Source: Isoetes taiwanensis
Taxonomy: Eukaryota; Streptophyta; Lycopodiopsida; Isoetales; Isoetaceae
Reading direction: 5' to 3'
Assembly (NCBI GenBank): GCA_021234155.1
Contig: JAJEKV010000207.1
Coordinates: 868,001 to 932,000, forward strand
DNA: 64,000 bases
In this document: piece after piece, positions 35,900 to 47,431 of the stretch
How positions within the stretch are numbered: position 1 is the first letter of the stretch
Layout: each line of letters begins with the position of its first letter
Program-made: the position numbers and the translations under genes
The notes under the pieces: model-generated
Told to the model about the DNA's origin: nothing
What the model saw: the letters and a program-made list of their open reading frames with translations, nothing else
Database searches by the model: none

Positions 35900-36730
35900 T
35901 GCTAGTGGGGTACACTTTTTGGCGAAGCACATATTAAGCACGTAAATAAATGGACACTATGAGAAGACCTGGGCCATTAGGACCGTCAAAATCAATCAAC
36001 GGCTAAAATTTCTTGATATGAGCCCGATGCTTCGTAACAGCAGGGGCACTCCATTTGTGGCATTTGATCTACTTCACCAAATACAGCAAGCTATGGCTCA
36101 TTGGAATCGGCATCCAAAACTAAGGATCCTTATGAAATTGCAGCTTCTACCTGTGCATATTTTGAGCACAATCATGAAAAATTCGATCAAGGTTGCCATA
36201 GAGTAGAAGCCAATATCTCATAAACTACTTGACGAAATGGATTGCCGTCAGTTCCTATGGATTCGTAGTACAAAAACGTTCTAGGACACCAAGTTTCAGG
36301 TAAATCCATTGAGTATTTTCACCGCAAGAGGCCAAAAAACGATTTCTGATATTTTACCGTAAAAGCCTAATATCTTACAAACTACAATACAGAATTTGAT
36401 GCCGTCTGTTCCATTGGATTCGTGATGCAAAAACATCTTTGGAGGTCAAGTTTCAGATCATTCCATAGAGGATTGATAGTGAAAAAAGCTAAAAAACGAT
36501 TTCTGGTATCTATAAGGGAAAAGCTTATATCTCACAAATGGCTTCATAAAATCTAATGCCGTCTCTTCCATTAGATTGGAGATGCAAAAACGTATTAGGA
36601 GATCAAATTTGAGTCACTTTCGTGAAGAATTATTGTGAATCAACCAAAAAATATTTCATCAGGTGCTTGCACCGCACGTTAAATGCTTATTATGTGCTGA
36701 AAAATCGCTGCGTTTAAGCACTTTAAGCGA
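35900..36730. repeat. insert with inverted ends and three ~150-bp tandem repeats
   Basis: Tandem units start near 36207, 36366 and 36523 and share atctcacaaa, gatgccgtctgttccatt, ggattcg, atgcaaaaacgt and ccaaaaaacgatttctg, with moderate divergence. The flanks carry an imperfect inverted repeat (gcacatattaagcacgt near 35926 against acgttaaatgcttattatgt near 36677). It separates transposase and second-gene exons, so it may be an insertion inside the CACTA element. Confidence 0.6.
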
Positions 36731-36831
36731 CGTCCGGACGGTGATTTCTGCTACCCAGTATCAATTTTATGCCCATTTAGTAATTGACATATTTAATAAT
36801 GGATGAATGACAAATTTTTCTTTTCAGGCCT

Positions 36832-37540
36832 TCTCGAAGCATTGTTGAAACCTGGAACACAAAAACTGTGGTGAAGCTAGTAAGGATATTGACTAAGACA
36901 AATGCGCATGATGAACATATCAAATTACATCGGCTTCATGGAGATACTCTTTTGGAAATGACCCTTGACCTTTGGAGGGAAGTTGGTGTGAAGGATCTAC
37001 ACTCACGCTTGAGTCTCATGAGATGGATTTCAAGAATGAACCAAGAACAACCAATTGCTCTAGTGCAGGCTGGTAAGAGTTCTACCAAAAAAAAGTTATG
37101 ATCATGCATACCTATACCTATGACATATATATGCATGCATGTTAGCTCATCTGGCTAATCCTCTTTTTCTCTTTCTTGTTATTAATAATGATTTAGCTTC
37201 TGGCCTACAATCGCTTTCAAGTCTGCAAAACACTTCGAGTAGTTTGCAACGAACCTCCACTAGTCAGTCTACATCCTTTCACTTTCAACAAATTGACCAA
37301 GAGAAGATAACTCGATCAAGGGAGGTATTGAGAAAGTCTCAAGAGCTGAATGCGGCAATGGATTCTCCAGCGGTTCAGACTGCTCTCAATAGGCACTATG
37401 CTAACAACATGGACGCTAAGCCAACATTGAAGCGGATCTCTAACAGGCAATGGATAAAACGACACCATCCTTGGCACTGTCTCGAAATTATGCCTTGTAT
37501 CAGGGATGGTGTTCTCAGCTGCGTGAAGTTCTTCCTATGA
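36832..37540 (+). CDS. exons of a second CACTA-encoded gene, unknown function
   Basis: Exon-like frame 36832-37066 reads RSIVETWNTKTVVKLVRI (frameshift near 36870), then LHRLHGDTLLEMTLDLWREVG and LHSRLSLMRWISRMNQE. A T-rich intron-like gap ends in tttag at 37197, after which frame 37198-37540 is Ser/Thr/Gln-rich (SGLQSLSSLQNTSSSLQ) then basic. En/Spm elements make a TnpA protein that binds the subterminal repeats. By position this could be the equivalent, but no homology is visible. Confidence 0.4.
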
Positions 37541-38939
37541 TATCGCCACATGACAGAAAAACCTATATACTTAGTTTCGTAATGGACAGGTCAGCTCACT
37601 TATCACCATAATGCATATCTTTATATCTTTATACTTCATGTGTAAGATCTTGGATGGCTAGTCTACTCTATGCATGTCTAACAGATCTGAGCCAGAGCAT
37701 GAACTATTACGAAGGAATAAGCTGCGTGCATTGGTTCGATACCCTTTAATCTGTTTGGTAAACATAGCATTAATCTGGCCTGCACGTGGGTTCAGAATCT
37801 AGACTAAGGCGTAGGTGTAGAATTTCTGGCCTACGGATCTGGTTTAGATAGGTTGCATGGCATGCATAGCTAGATATCTAGCTCCCCGCACTAACATCCG
37901 AATGTAAATGATTTGGAATACTAGAATAATATGGTAGCCTTGGTTGTGGAATCTAATATTTAACATTTGATGTAGCCTAATTAGTGTAAAGCATGAAGTA
38001 ATATATCTTGGGTCTCTGAGAACCAGGCTAATCTTGAGACTTTATTATGGATATGTAATCTCACCTTGTATCTTGATGTATTTGAAAAAACCTCCAAGAC
38101 TACTGGGTCTTTCGAGGTTTATTATTGAGAGGTGTTCTTGCACTTGCGACAGTTACATAGGCTCCACTTGAGCATGGAACATAAAAATACTGTGAGAATA
38201 ATCTAATATTGAATTTGGTTTTGCATTCCACTTTTATTCGAGCTTTTGCATAATATAGTATTGGATTGCGGGCCTTGCCTATATGTTGCTTTATCATTTA
38301 AATCAACAGCTGGAGAAACAAAAGTAGCATGTCATGGCAACCTACCGCAAAAGCCAATGGTTTAACTTAGATTGGGCAGGGGTCTCTCGGGCCCCTCGCA
38401 AAAGCTAAGGGTAAGGATTCTTTCATCTCTATCACCCTTGGTGGATAGGAGAAGACTAGCTTACAGATATTGCGGAACTTCGGCTCAAAGATAGCGGTGT
38501 AGGTATTTCTCTAGTTAATTGATTTTGTGCTAGATCCCTAAGTCATATTTATCACCCGAAGTTTGATGGAACTTGTAATTATAGATAAATAAGTGTGTGA
38601 GATGGAAAACAACTTACAAGGTTTTCAGGTTAGAAAGTTGAGACAATGTTGATGGAATATGGTAAGCGGGAAGTAGAATAAACCTTCGCTATTTCAAATT
38701 CCGGGACCAGGAATTTCGGGATCGAATTTCGCTAGATCATAAACCTATTTGGATAAACATATCCAGTATCTTTGCTTTGTGTATTAACTACTTTCTAATT
38801 TCTATTTTGTAGATTTGAAGATGTGTCGGGCTTTACATTTCCGCCTGGTATAAGCTGTTTATTGGACTCCCGAGCTTTTAATGCGAGAAAATTAGGGATA
38901 ACAACAATAAAATAAGTATAGCGTTTAAAAATTCAACAA
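37541..38939. other. CACTA interior, no coding recognised
   Basis: No domain or convincing exon was found. It may be a long intron between 37540 and the exons at 38940. Confidence 0.35.
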
Positions 38940-39548
38940 ATGATGTTTGATGACGACGAGGTATCTTCACAGCCTCGAGATGAAGATCATGGTATTATTT
39001 GCTTTATTATTTGCTTTACTATTTGCTTTTTTCTTTTGAGTTTATGCTTTTGTTGCGCAGGAAAGGATGGTCCATCACTACAGAAGACTATTGAGTCATC
39101 AGAAACTCTAGGACGAATTTTCAGCAAGCAAGAGTGGCACACAGGTAAATGTTAGGGTTTGTGATCTACTTTATTTGCTTTATGTTCTTTTGATTTTATG
39201 CTTTTTGTTGAGTAGAAGTATGGTCCATCACTCTGAAGACTAGCGAGTCATCAAAGACTCTAGGACGAATTTTCAGCAAGCAAGACTCGTGCATCCAACA
39301 GAAAAATCCAGAAATTGGAGCAACTAGATGTCTCACAGGTAAATATTATAGAATGTTGGGATTGTCTATCTTAGGAGTTAAAAGTTCAAGGCTGATTTAA
39401 TCTAACATTTTTTTTAGATAATCCTCCATTGAAGAGGATAAGAAAAGTGAGTGCAAAGCTTGCGGAAAATAAAGTTATTCAACAAGAGCTTCGCGCAAAA
39501 GGAGTACCACATAAGATGTTTCGATCAAAGGCGAACATTTTGGAATAA
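38940..39548 (+). CDS. terminal exons of the CACTA second gene, with a duplicated exon
   Basis: Exon a (38940-38991) ends RDEDH before GT. Exon b (39061-39144) reads GKDGPSLQKTIESSETLGRI then FSKQEWHTG, with AG/GT borders. Exon c (39217-39339) starts as a near copy of b (VWSITLKTSESSKTLGRIFS, KQD) and then differs. The last exon (about 39418-39548) is basic (LKRIRKVSAKLAENKVIQQE, FRSKANILE) and ends in TAA. Intron and exon b were duplicated together with a ~157-bp period. The function is unknown. A basic C-terminus fits a DNA-binding protein. Confidence 0.45.
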
Positions 39549-39699
39549 TTTGCAAAAATTGACTTGCGACTTTGTGTTTAGTCCAAACAATTTCAGAAAT
39601 TTAATACTGTTGTTTAAAAATTGAAAAGTTACATACTTTAGTTCAGAAGGTTTTTATAGTTCTGTTTATATAGTTCTGTTTAGATCAGAAATTTTCAGA

Positions 39700-40010
39700 A
39701 ATGAAATGATGGGGTGAACTTGTCGGAATTGCACAGATAATGGATGGATAATAAAGTAGAAATTGGATGGTGAATTGATGGTGAACATATGGAGAATAGT
39801 AGGGGAAATTTTGATGGTAAATTACAGGTGAATGAAGGGTGAATTCAGTCCAAAATTCACCATCAAGTCTCCAAGTTTCACTGCTCATTCTCCATTTTTT
39901 AAGGTGAAAAATTCCCTTATGGTAAAGGTGATCTCGGGTGAATACATGGCGAATTGAAGGTAAATTGTCCTTTCATTTCCCATTTGGAGAATCAGAAATT
40001 TTTTGTAGTG
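39700..40010 (+). repeat. CACTA right terminal inverted repeat and subterminal repeats
   Basis: The last 12 bases read ttttttgtagtg (CACTACAAAAAA on the other strand). Inside, ggtgaa or its complement occurs about ten times between 39712 and 39960, in both orientations. Arrays of this kind are the transposase or TnpA binding sites in CACTA elements. Confidence 0.8.
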
Positions 40011-41761
40011 AAGAGTTTTAATTCACATTGCATGTGTTATATGTCTGTTTCCATCAATCTTCAGCACCAAAGGGCACTATGATTGATCCTTCTTGTCCTT
40101 TGGGCCGTCAATCTTCAGCATCCTTCTTGTCCTTGTTCGCCATTCTTCAAATTACAAGATACGCATCCATTCCGCTGCAGCATTAGCAATTCCTATTGAG
40201 CGAGAGGGTACGATTTTCCTGGGCCCATTGATGAGTAGGAAATAGCCAAAAGAAAGACATATACACAGATCTAAAATTATAATAATCAAGCAGAAGATTT
40301 AGAAGTAAGTTATATGCAGCTGAAATGTGTTCTTGAGAGACGTTTTGCTCTGCTCTGTTATGGCAATGCACATCATAATAGTATCACTCGTCAGATTCCC
40401 TGTAAGCTGCATGTGGTGTGTCCCATCTATGTTAGTTTGTCTGAGAAGGTATGTTCATAGGAAGAAAACATAAAGAAGTAGTTGTTTTGACATGATAATA
40501 TCAAAGTGTTGCAATTTATACATTCATTGTTACCTTATCTTGATAATTCGGTTTTTAGACTATGGAGATTCGTTTGGAGATGTTGTTCAAGGGCTTGTAC
40601 ATTCTTTGGAGGCCTGTGATATCGACCAAGGAATAGGCCCATCAGTATTCAAGTACAAGTCGTTGCTGCTAGAACAGGTGTTTTCTCTATTAGTTGTCAA
40701 GCACAGTAGTAGACATGTTCTGATTACCCATCTTTTCCTATAATTCAGTTGACATTCACATCTCTGCATGTCATTGGACTAGCCAGATCAGACGATTTCA
40801 CAATAAGGAGGGATTTTCTATCCAAGGTTAGCACTACTATTTTGTTGGAATATATGCCAACATGGCATTCCATTATATACTAAGTATTTGTATCGTGTGC
40901 AGCCGTCAAGTTCTCTGTACAACTTCTTAGAGTCCTCGTATAGAGCAGCAACAAGAGAATGCTCAGAGTCCATACATGATAAATTAAGCAGATCAGGCAC
41001 CCATGATGATGCACCAAAGGAATGTTTGTGACCTGATGGAAAGAATACCTTGGTGCGGAGGTTGGATGCGATTAAAAAGGCAAGCAATGGCTTGGCTAAT
41101 ATGTATTTATATGGACATAATGAAACTTGTAGCTTAAAGTTTCAAGCTTTAATGGCACAATTAGAGAATATTGACTTCTATAGGTTTTAGCAATATTTAT
41201 AATTAATTCAAAATTCTGCAGGAAGAGTAAATTACCTTGATTACATTTGCAAATGCTTTTCTCAAGATTTTTTTTGGGAAAAAAAGGTTTAATTAAAAAG
41301 GAAGTTTATTTTTAGCATATGGACCATTGCCAAAGGGCAAAGATAACAAGGTGCTGCGCACGAGGGGTTGCCCTCGTGAAGGGATTCAGCATATAAGTCT
41401 AAGTTACAATCTAGCATCATACAAGTAATGGTTGACAGCTTACAGGTTCACATTCTCTGAAGCACATATGCACATGATAAATATTGTCTGCTCATGAGAA
41501 GCAGTGGCAGTGAGCAGACTTGCTAGATCATCAGTGAAGCTTGGTTAATTTAATTTAATTTAATTCCTAGACATGGTTGACAATTGTTGCAATGTTAAGG
41601 GATCATGAGAAATCAATGATTAACAAGAAAGGAGATAGGGAAAATGTTTCAATGGTTGGAAAGCCTTTTTCGTTTAACGGGCATGTGGGATATTGTTAAA
41701 AGGCCAATTTTGTTAACTTGTCCTGTGGGATATCTAAGGCTCAAGTTTTCAACCAGGATTG
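40011..41761. other. region with possible exons of an unknown gene
   Basis: At 40560-40676 the plus strand reads DYGDSFGDVVQGLVHSLEAC and GPSVFKYKSLLLEQ before a GT. An AG at 40747-40748 is followed by LTFTSLHVIGLARSDDF and a GT at 40828-40829. A further SSSLYNFLESSYRAATRE stretch lies near 40911-40964. These look like true exon pieces but no family is recognisable. A 15-bp inverted match (ttttgttggaatata near 40840 and its complement near 42974) may be chance. Confidence 0.4.
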
Positions 41762-42190
41762 GCAAGTTGATCCGCACCCATAACCGCCGAAATGGACAGA
41801 GCTAATATAAGGAGTATGTTCGGGTAGTAGACGGATGGCCGGGAAGCCTCAGGAATTGATTCGAAGCGGTCGATATCTTGCAGTCAACGCTGCAACAGGA
41901 TTCGAGTCAATGCCCAATGAACAGTGTTAGGGGCCTTATTATTTCAATGGTGGTATAAAGGATAGTAAGGAAATGCCTTGAAGTTAGATTGAAGCTTTAT
42001 TATCTTCTTGTGAATCTTCTACATTGTTTTAAGGGATTGAGAATTGATGCTTGTAAGAATTAGTGACCATAACTTGGCTTCTTACAAGATCAAAGATTTG
42101 TACTCACTTAGGTGTGAAATTTGAAAAAGCATAAGAAAATCTTACTAGACATTATTTGTTTTATCTACCAAGTTCCATTCATTCCTATCA
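41762..42190 (+). mobile_element. copia LTR segment (copy 1, no internal region attached)
   Basis: It matches 47432-47875 closely from gcaagttgatccgcaccc to the LTR end cattcctatca, but lacks a 16-bp piece near 41946 and is not followed by a primer binding site. It is therefore a solo or truncated LTR. No target duplication could be matched at its two sides. Confidence 0.7.
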
Positions 42191-42329
42191 CTTCGGTGGC
42201 CCGAGAGTGTGTTTCATGGTCATCATAACTTAGCGCATCATCAATAGTAATAGACTCAATAACAGACACAAAAGTATAATAGTCATGCAAAGTAACTGGG
42301 GGACGTCGTCTAGTAATACGAGTATTATG

Positions 42330-42520
42330 AAATTATTGTTGAGATATTACTCTAGAGGATTGTGCAGAATTGTCTTCAGGTGTATTGAATATAGAACACT
42401 TATATATGTACATCGAAAAGGCATGCCCAAAGGCATGTCCAAGTATGGAAAAGGCATGTCCAAGTTTGGACAAAGAGCCAAGTTAGGATGAGAGCCCAAC
42501 GTGGCATCTTAATACCCCCC
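42330..42520 (-). mobile_element. possible LTR fragment with polypurine tract of another element
   Basis: On the minus strand GCGGGGGGG (42514-42522) precedes sequence with a TATA-like tatataagtgttc and a ctctagagtaatatctcaac end, the usual look of a short copia LTR. There is no second LTR or coding region to confirm it. Short atgtccaagt/ggcatg repeats lie inside. Confidence 0.35.
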
Positions 42521-43917
42521 CGCATGTTGGCCTCTCAATAAAAGAGAACCAAGAATACAACATATAAAATGTCATATACAATTACTCAGAAGGTAACCAA
42601 GGCTGTTTTCATCCACCCCTTCAATACATCAAAGTTGATAGAACTAGTGCAAAACCAGCACAAACCCGCAAGATCGACTCAAGAGATAGAATAGAAGACA
42701 AGAACAAATCTATTGAGAAAAGCAATAGGAAATACAATCTCTACTTCTGAGCATTTCATAGTACATAACGTACAATCAATATATACAACCGGTGAGACTA
42801 AGAATAGTAGTCTACCGTTTAACCACCGCCCATTAATTACGGCACTGATTTAGGGTCAGTGCTCAGTGCTGACAAAGTGCCGCCTTCTGTACATTTCAGC
42901 ACCTTCTCAGCACATGTGTGCTAAGTGCTGAACCACTGCTGTTTCAGCATATTATGCTTAGTCAGCATATTTATATTCCAACAAAAGTCTGCCCTGTAAG
43001 CTTCACCGCCATGCAGCAAGGAATTGTTACCATGACAGAGTCATCTGGTTTTTCTCCGTAATTTTCAATTCATTCATCTACACTCATTCATATCCTATTC
43101 CAAGTGGGAATGATAATCTTGAACTCTGACTTTCACTTCATTATCAAATTCTGCCTGCATTCATATGTGCCACTATAAGATGATCTTTAACTAAATAGAG
43201 TACAACAATAACAAGGATTATAAAAAAGCAAATGCTAGAAGCCACACCAAGAAAGTTTGGCAGCACTGGTAAGACCAATGCACAGAAATGTCATGAAAAA
43301 AACTAGGCTTGAACTAGTCTATACTAGCACAAACATCAGCATTGGTCAATCCCTTTGCTGTCTTATCTGGCCATACAAGAACTGTTAAGTCCTAGACGAT
43401 ACCATCCTTTCCTGGTGTACTGCATCAACATTATCATGTAACAAAATAAAACTATATTCTTAATTCCATAATCATTATCAAGAATGACTTATTGAAGTAT
43501 ATCTTATGCATGCAATAAATCATATTGTTTCAAGAAGTTTTAGCTAACATCAGCCCCAATTTATATGCATTAAAATACACATGATTGGCATGAAAATATA
43601 TTGGGACAAATTCCATATTCATATATGTTTAACAAGGATTTAGATCAGATCAGTTTTCATCACCTGTTATGTTCAATCTGAATGTTCAAAGTAGAAGAAG
43701 TATTCAAAAAAGCAAACTAGCTATCATGACTGTTATGCATTGACTTTGTATTGGTCCTTTTCATTCCCTTTTGCAACCATCTTGAAAGTAACATGGCCGT
43801 GCTCTCTTCCATTACTCCATCATTCTTTGCCAAATCCAACCTACAAAGAAAAAAGAACAATGGGAAGAAAACCTCGTACCTGCAGCCAATCAGTACCCTG
43901 TTAGCGTGAAAACGGTA
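42521..43917. other. unassigned region
   Basis: No gene was recognised. At 42850-42970 the words cagtgctga, agcac and tcagca recur many times in both orientations, resembling subterminal repeats of a DNA transposon. No coding element accompanies them. Confidence 0.35.
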
Positions 43918-43993
43918 TCAGGGCAAGGGCCAAAAGGTACATTGGGATTTTCAGTTTATCACTGATTACCCATTGTGCCTTTTGCCCTGAGTT
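43918..43993. repeat. small foldback repeat
   Basis: cagggcaagggccaaaaggt at the left and accc...ttgtgccttttgccctg at the right are inverted copies, separated by about 25 bp. MITE-like and non-coding. Confidence 0.6.
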
Positions 43994-44077
43994 AGAATTA
44001 GCAAAATCCAAGCATAGATGGCTTTCTTGGGATAAACATATAGCCCCTAAGCATTTGAAACCCATGGACATAATCAC

Positions 44078-44565
44078 ATAACAAACAACACATAACTACC
44101 ATCAATATTAATTAACACAAACCATTGCATTTAACCATTTAAATTAAAATCCTCCTGAAACCCCCTTTGGTTTGGGTGCATATTCACACGGGGGGTGACT
44201 CCGGGCATCGAGAGCTGTTGGATAGGCATATTCACCCTTTATTCTTTAATCTACACCGTATATAAAGTTCCTCGTTTGTGGGGTATCCATGTACAAAATT
44301 TGCTATACTGTGTAACAAGATTTGCAAAATACTATAAGATTTGAGGTAATATACTACATGGTGTTGATTTCGTACATGCGAAATATAATTTTAGGGGCTC
44401 TCGCTGCCCTACGTCACCCCCCGTGTGAATATGCACCCAAACCAAAGGGGGTTTCAGGAGGATTTTAATTTAAATGGTTAAATGCAATGGTTTGTGTTAA
44501 TTAATATTGATGGTAGTTATGTGTTGTTTGTTATATGAAAAAAAATTTTGGGCCCTTCGGGCCCT
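44078..44565. mobile_element. MITE/foldback element, copy 2, ~125-bp terminal inverted repeats
   Basis: Left arm 44078-44202 and right arm 44410-44534 are almost perfect inverted copies (ataacaaacaacacataact at the left tip, agttatgtgttgtttgttat at the right). The core matches the copy at 17272-17720, including ggggctctcgctgccctacg and gtgttgatttcgtac. To the right the sequence extends to a gggcccttcgggccctaac hairpin tip (to 44565) that the left side lacks. No coding frame is present. Confidence 0.85.
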
Positions 44566-44832
44566 AACAAAGCAAACTCCCCCATTATGTCTGCCCATCT
44601 ATATCTTTGCAAGCGTGTAAGATTGAACATAAAGTATCACATGAATATATACTTCCAAAATAGATTTCTTCAAAATGCTTTTGAAGAATGTTAAATCTTA
44701 TTACATACTACACTACCATAATACTACACTACCATAACAAGTATGCTTTGTAAACATTAGCAACCATTGGAATATGAAGCACAAAAAAGGCAAGCAATGC
44801 AATAGTTTCACCAGATTTTACATTGCATACTA

Positions 44833-45620
44833 AGTTGATAGGTGGCCTTGTACCATGTTAGGAAAGTCTGTTGCATCACATAACTCCGTATGAGATGCAT
44901 AAAGATTTGCTAGCAATAGGTATGGAGAAGCATTGCATCGTATAATTCCGTACCAGATGCATAACAATTTGGTGGCAATACATATGGAGAAGCATTGCCT
45001 GGATGTAATTGAGATTGAGATTTGAAATAAAAGCATTTGCTTTATCCAACCATATAGCATGTATGAGAAGATCAATTATGCAGTTGCAGTGCTCCAGTAC
45101 TGGAATTATTCCATGATCTTCCCACATGGTTATGAGATTTTAACAGCCTTCATCCTAAAGCATGCAAAAATCAGCCTAACACAGAAAGCATCCTAAGCCT
45201 TCATCACATTGCAATCATTGCTGTCCAGAAACCAAGTCATGCCGGTGAATGTTCTTAAAAAGTATAATAGCATCCTCTACACTTCCAGATCTGGCATATA
45301 TACTGATCAGTGCAAAACAAAACAACCCAGGGAACTCTAAGAGAAATGTCAATTTTGAAAAGCATACAACATTGAAGTTGTCACCATTGGAAAGCGCAAT
45401 GGAGCACAATGATCTCTGTATGAAAATAGACAACACTGCGGGCCAATCTGCAAAGAAAATCATCATCCTTTGCAAGAATGTCGAAGTCTCATCATTTTTC
45501 TGCTGAGCAAAAACCCCTGTTTCGAGCAAGCCTTGTAGAAGTTAAATAGGGCAAAAAATGATGGATCCACGAATATACTTTGGATGTTCATGCAAAGACT
45601 GAACTTGCAATTCGAGGTTG
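44833..45620 (-). pseudogene. PLS-class pentatricopeptide-repeat (PPR) protein relic
   Basis: In coding order on the minus strand: FALISIYARSGSVEDAIILF with HRHDLVS (45310-45215), then EDHGIIPVLEHCNCIIDLL and LDKANAFIS (45124-45025), then ASPYLLLANLYAS (near 44920-44880). These are the P/L/S repeat, the xGIxPxxEHYxCMVDLLGRAG region and the E-motif YxLLANIYA of plant organellar RNA-editing PPR proteins. Frames change between pieces, part of a repeat is deleted between 45215 and 45127, and a 62-bp tandem duplication sits inside (44873-44998). It is non-functional. Confidence 0.7.
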
Positions 45621-47431
45621 GAAGTATGGGAAGCTGATGGCATTAGCAGGCATGATTTTGTTGGCCAAGCTTGCTTTCACGTGTAAGAGCTCAGAAATGG
45701 TATCAGAGCCGTGCAGCTAAGATCAAAGAAAGGGGAACCCAAAAGTTCAAAGCTGTTGTATTACCTCGATTTGCATGCCAGAGAAGAAGCTTCCGTTATT
45801 TGACGACAGCGTTTTCCCGCACAACCAACCATGTTTTATAAGACAGAGATTGCAAAAGACCTTTTCCCGTTCTAGGGCTTTACTGACTCTTTTGATGTTT
45901 GTCGGACCCATCTTCTTCAACTTCGTCACTAACTAAAAAACATGAGGATTAACAAAAACAGAGGCCGCATCAGTTATGGCAGATATAGCCCAAAATCCAA
46001 AGCCATATTGCTCGATTTCACTGCCCAGCCAACATGGTCTCCTATCTTTCTCAAATGCATCACGAGTCCATCTTTTTCCAAATCAAAAGCCTCCTGCCTC
46101 CATCTTTTTTCAAATCTTTGCTTTCATCTGCATTCTGGTAGCCTCCTTCTTTCTGTCCTTCTTTGCTCTGCTGGATCCGACGGCTCAGGCGCTTGGGCAT
46201 AAACAAAAAACTGGTCCAACAAATCCATTTCGGGACCTTTTTTCTGACGCCAAATCTATGTTCCAGCGGGTTAATCAATGAAGCCGAAGGATTTGAGTTG
46301 TGGGATTATAATAAAGCTGCACTGAATCACCACAAACTCGGCAGATTTTGCTTTGATTTTCGAGATCGAGATCCCTTACAGCAAAAATCATAACCCAGAG
46401 ACCTAATTTTCGAGGATACAGGAATCCTAAAATGAGCTGCTCGAGCTTTGCATGTCGAGCAAAATAAAATGTAATAAGAAAATTAGAACTTAACGGAAAA
46501 ATATATGATATATGGGTCTACACTATTGAAAAGAGGCATTAGAATTAATTCGAAGCGTATGCAAATAAAATGCGCACTTTAGATGTACTAATTAGTAGGC
46601 CTTGTGCAATACGCCCATCAAATCATATAAAAACCATTGGAAAAACCGTACAAAAAATACAAAAAAAAAACCCCTGTTATTATGCTACATATTCGTTTGA
46701 AGAATATGAATTGCATGTCATTTTAACTATTTCATTCAGAAAAAATAGTAAGAACCTGGTTATTTCGGGGTGTTCGCCATCGTTTTGCGTTGATATATAA
46801 TACTCTGCAATGAAAGGTATCTGCGAGATCTTCCAGGCTTTTTGCATTGAAGCTCTGCCAATGCTAAAGGGTATAGCTGGGTTCAACTCCAAGAAGCACA
46901 GATAGCGCCGCGCCAAATTCTTGTATATACATATTCTTATAATATAAGCTACGGTATCAATATACATATTGATAACATAATATATGCCTAGAGGTACCCA
47001 ATATATTATACATGTTTTCCCAACAAGTTAACATAACATGTTAATTTCCATTATATTAAACATTTTGTCCCAACATGTTAGTTGTACATGATCCCATAAA
47101 TACGTTAATTTTATCCCTCATGCAACCATTGAAACTCACATTGCCATGTGGCAGAATGTCATTAGACCCAATGGGCATGTCATAGGGCCTAGTCTTAATT
47201 TCGAGGCTATTTAAAGGGGAAAATCCTAGAGATGCCTTTTATGTTCTATCAAATATTTAGCAAATACACAAATTTTCTTCCAAATATCGACAAAATGATG
47301 TTTTGGACCTGCAGAAATGTGCAAGCAATTCTTCAAACTCGGGTTGGAACCTTGAGCCGACTAAGGTTAAGTATTCAGAGGAACATCCAACGTATTTGTC
47401 TGACCTCAAGAAAATGTCGAGGTTATTGGGC
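45621..47431. other. unassigned region, possibly the start of a copia LTR at its right
   Basis: I recognise no gene. At 47205-47225 ggctatttaaaggggaaaa looks like a TATA region, and tgttagttgtacatgatccc near 47078 could be the TG start of a longer (~800-bp) LTR ending at 47875. The other two LTR copies are too short to test this. Confidence 0.35.

Larger units (their letters stand above)
30647..40010 (+). mobile_element. CACTA (En/Spm-type) DNA transposon, right end intact, left end not found
   Basis: The right terminus at 40010 reads, on the minus strand, CACTACAAAAAATTTCTGAT, the classic CACTA terminal inverted repeat. The 300 bp inside it are dense in GGTGAAT/ATTCACC words, which are subterminal repeats. 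The interior carries a Tnp2-like transposase (30649-33470, with a C-terminal continuation at 35121-35836) and further exons (36832-37540, 38940-39548) that could be a second, TnpA-like gene. The matching left end and the 3-bp TSD partner were not found, so the left limit given is only the first coding exon. Confidence 0.75.

Noticed and set aside
40840-42985. An element bounded by the 15-bp inverted match ttttgttggaatata
   Set aside because: There is no target duplication, the interior holds unrelated exon-like and copia LTR sequence, and the match is AT-rich and may be chance.
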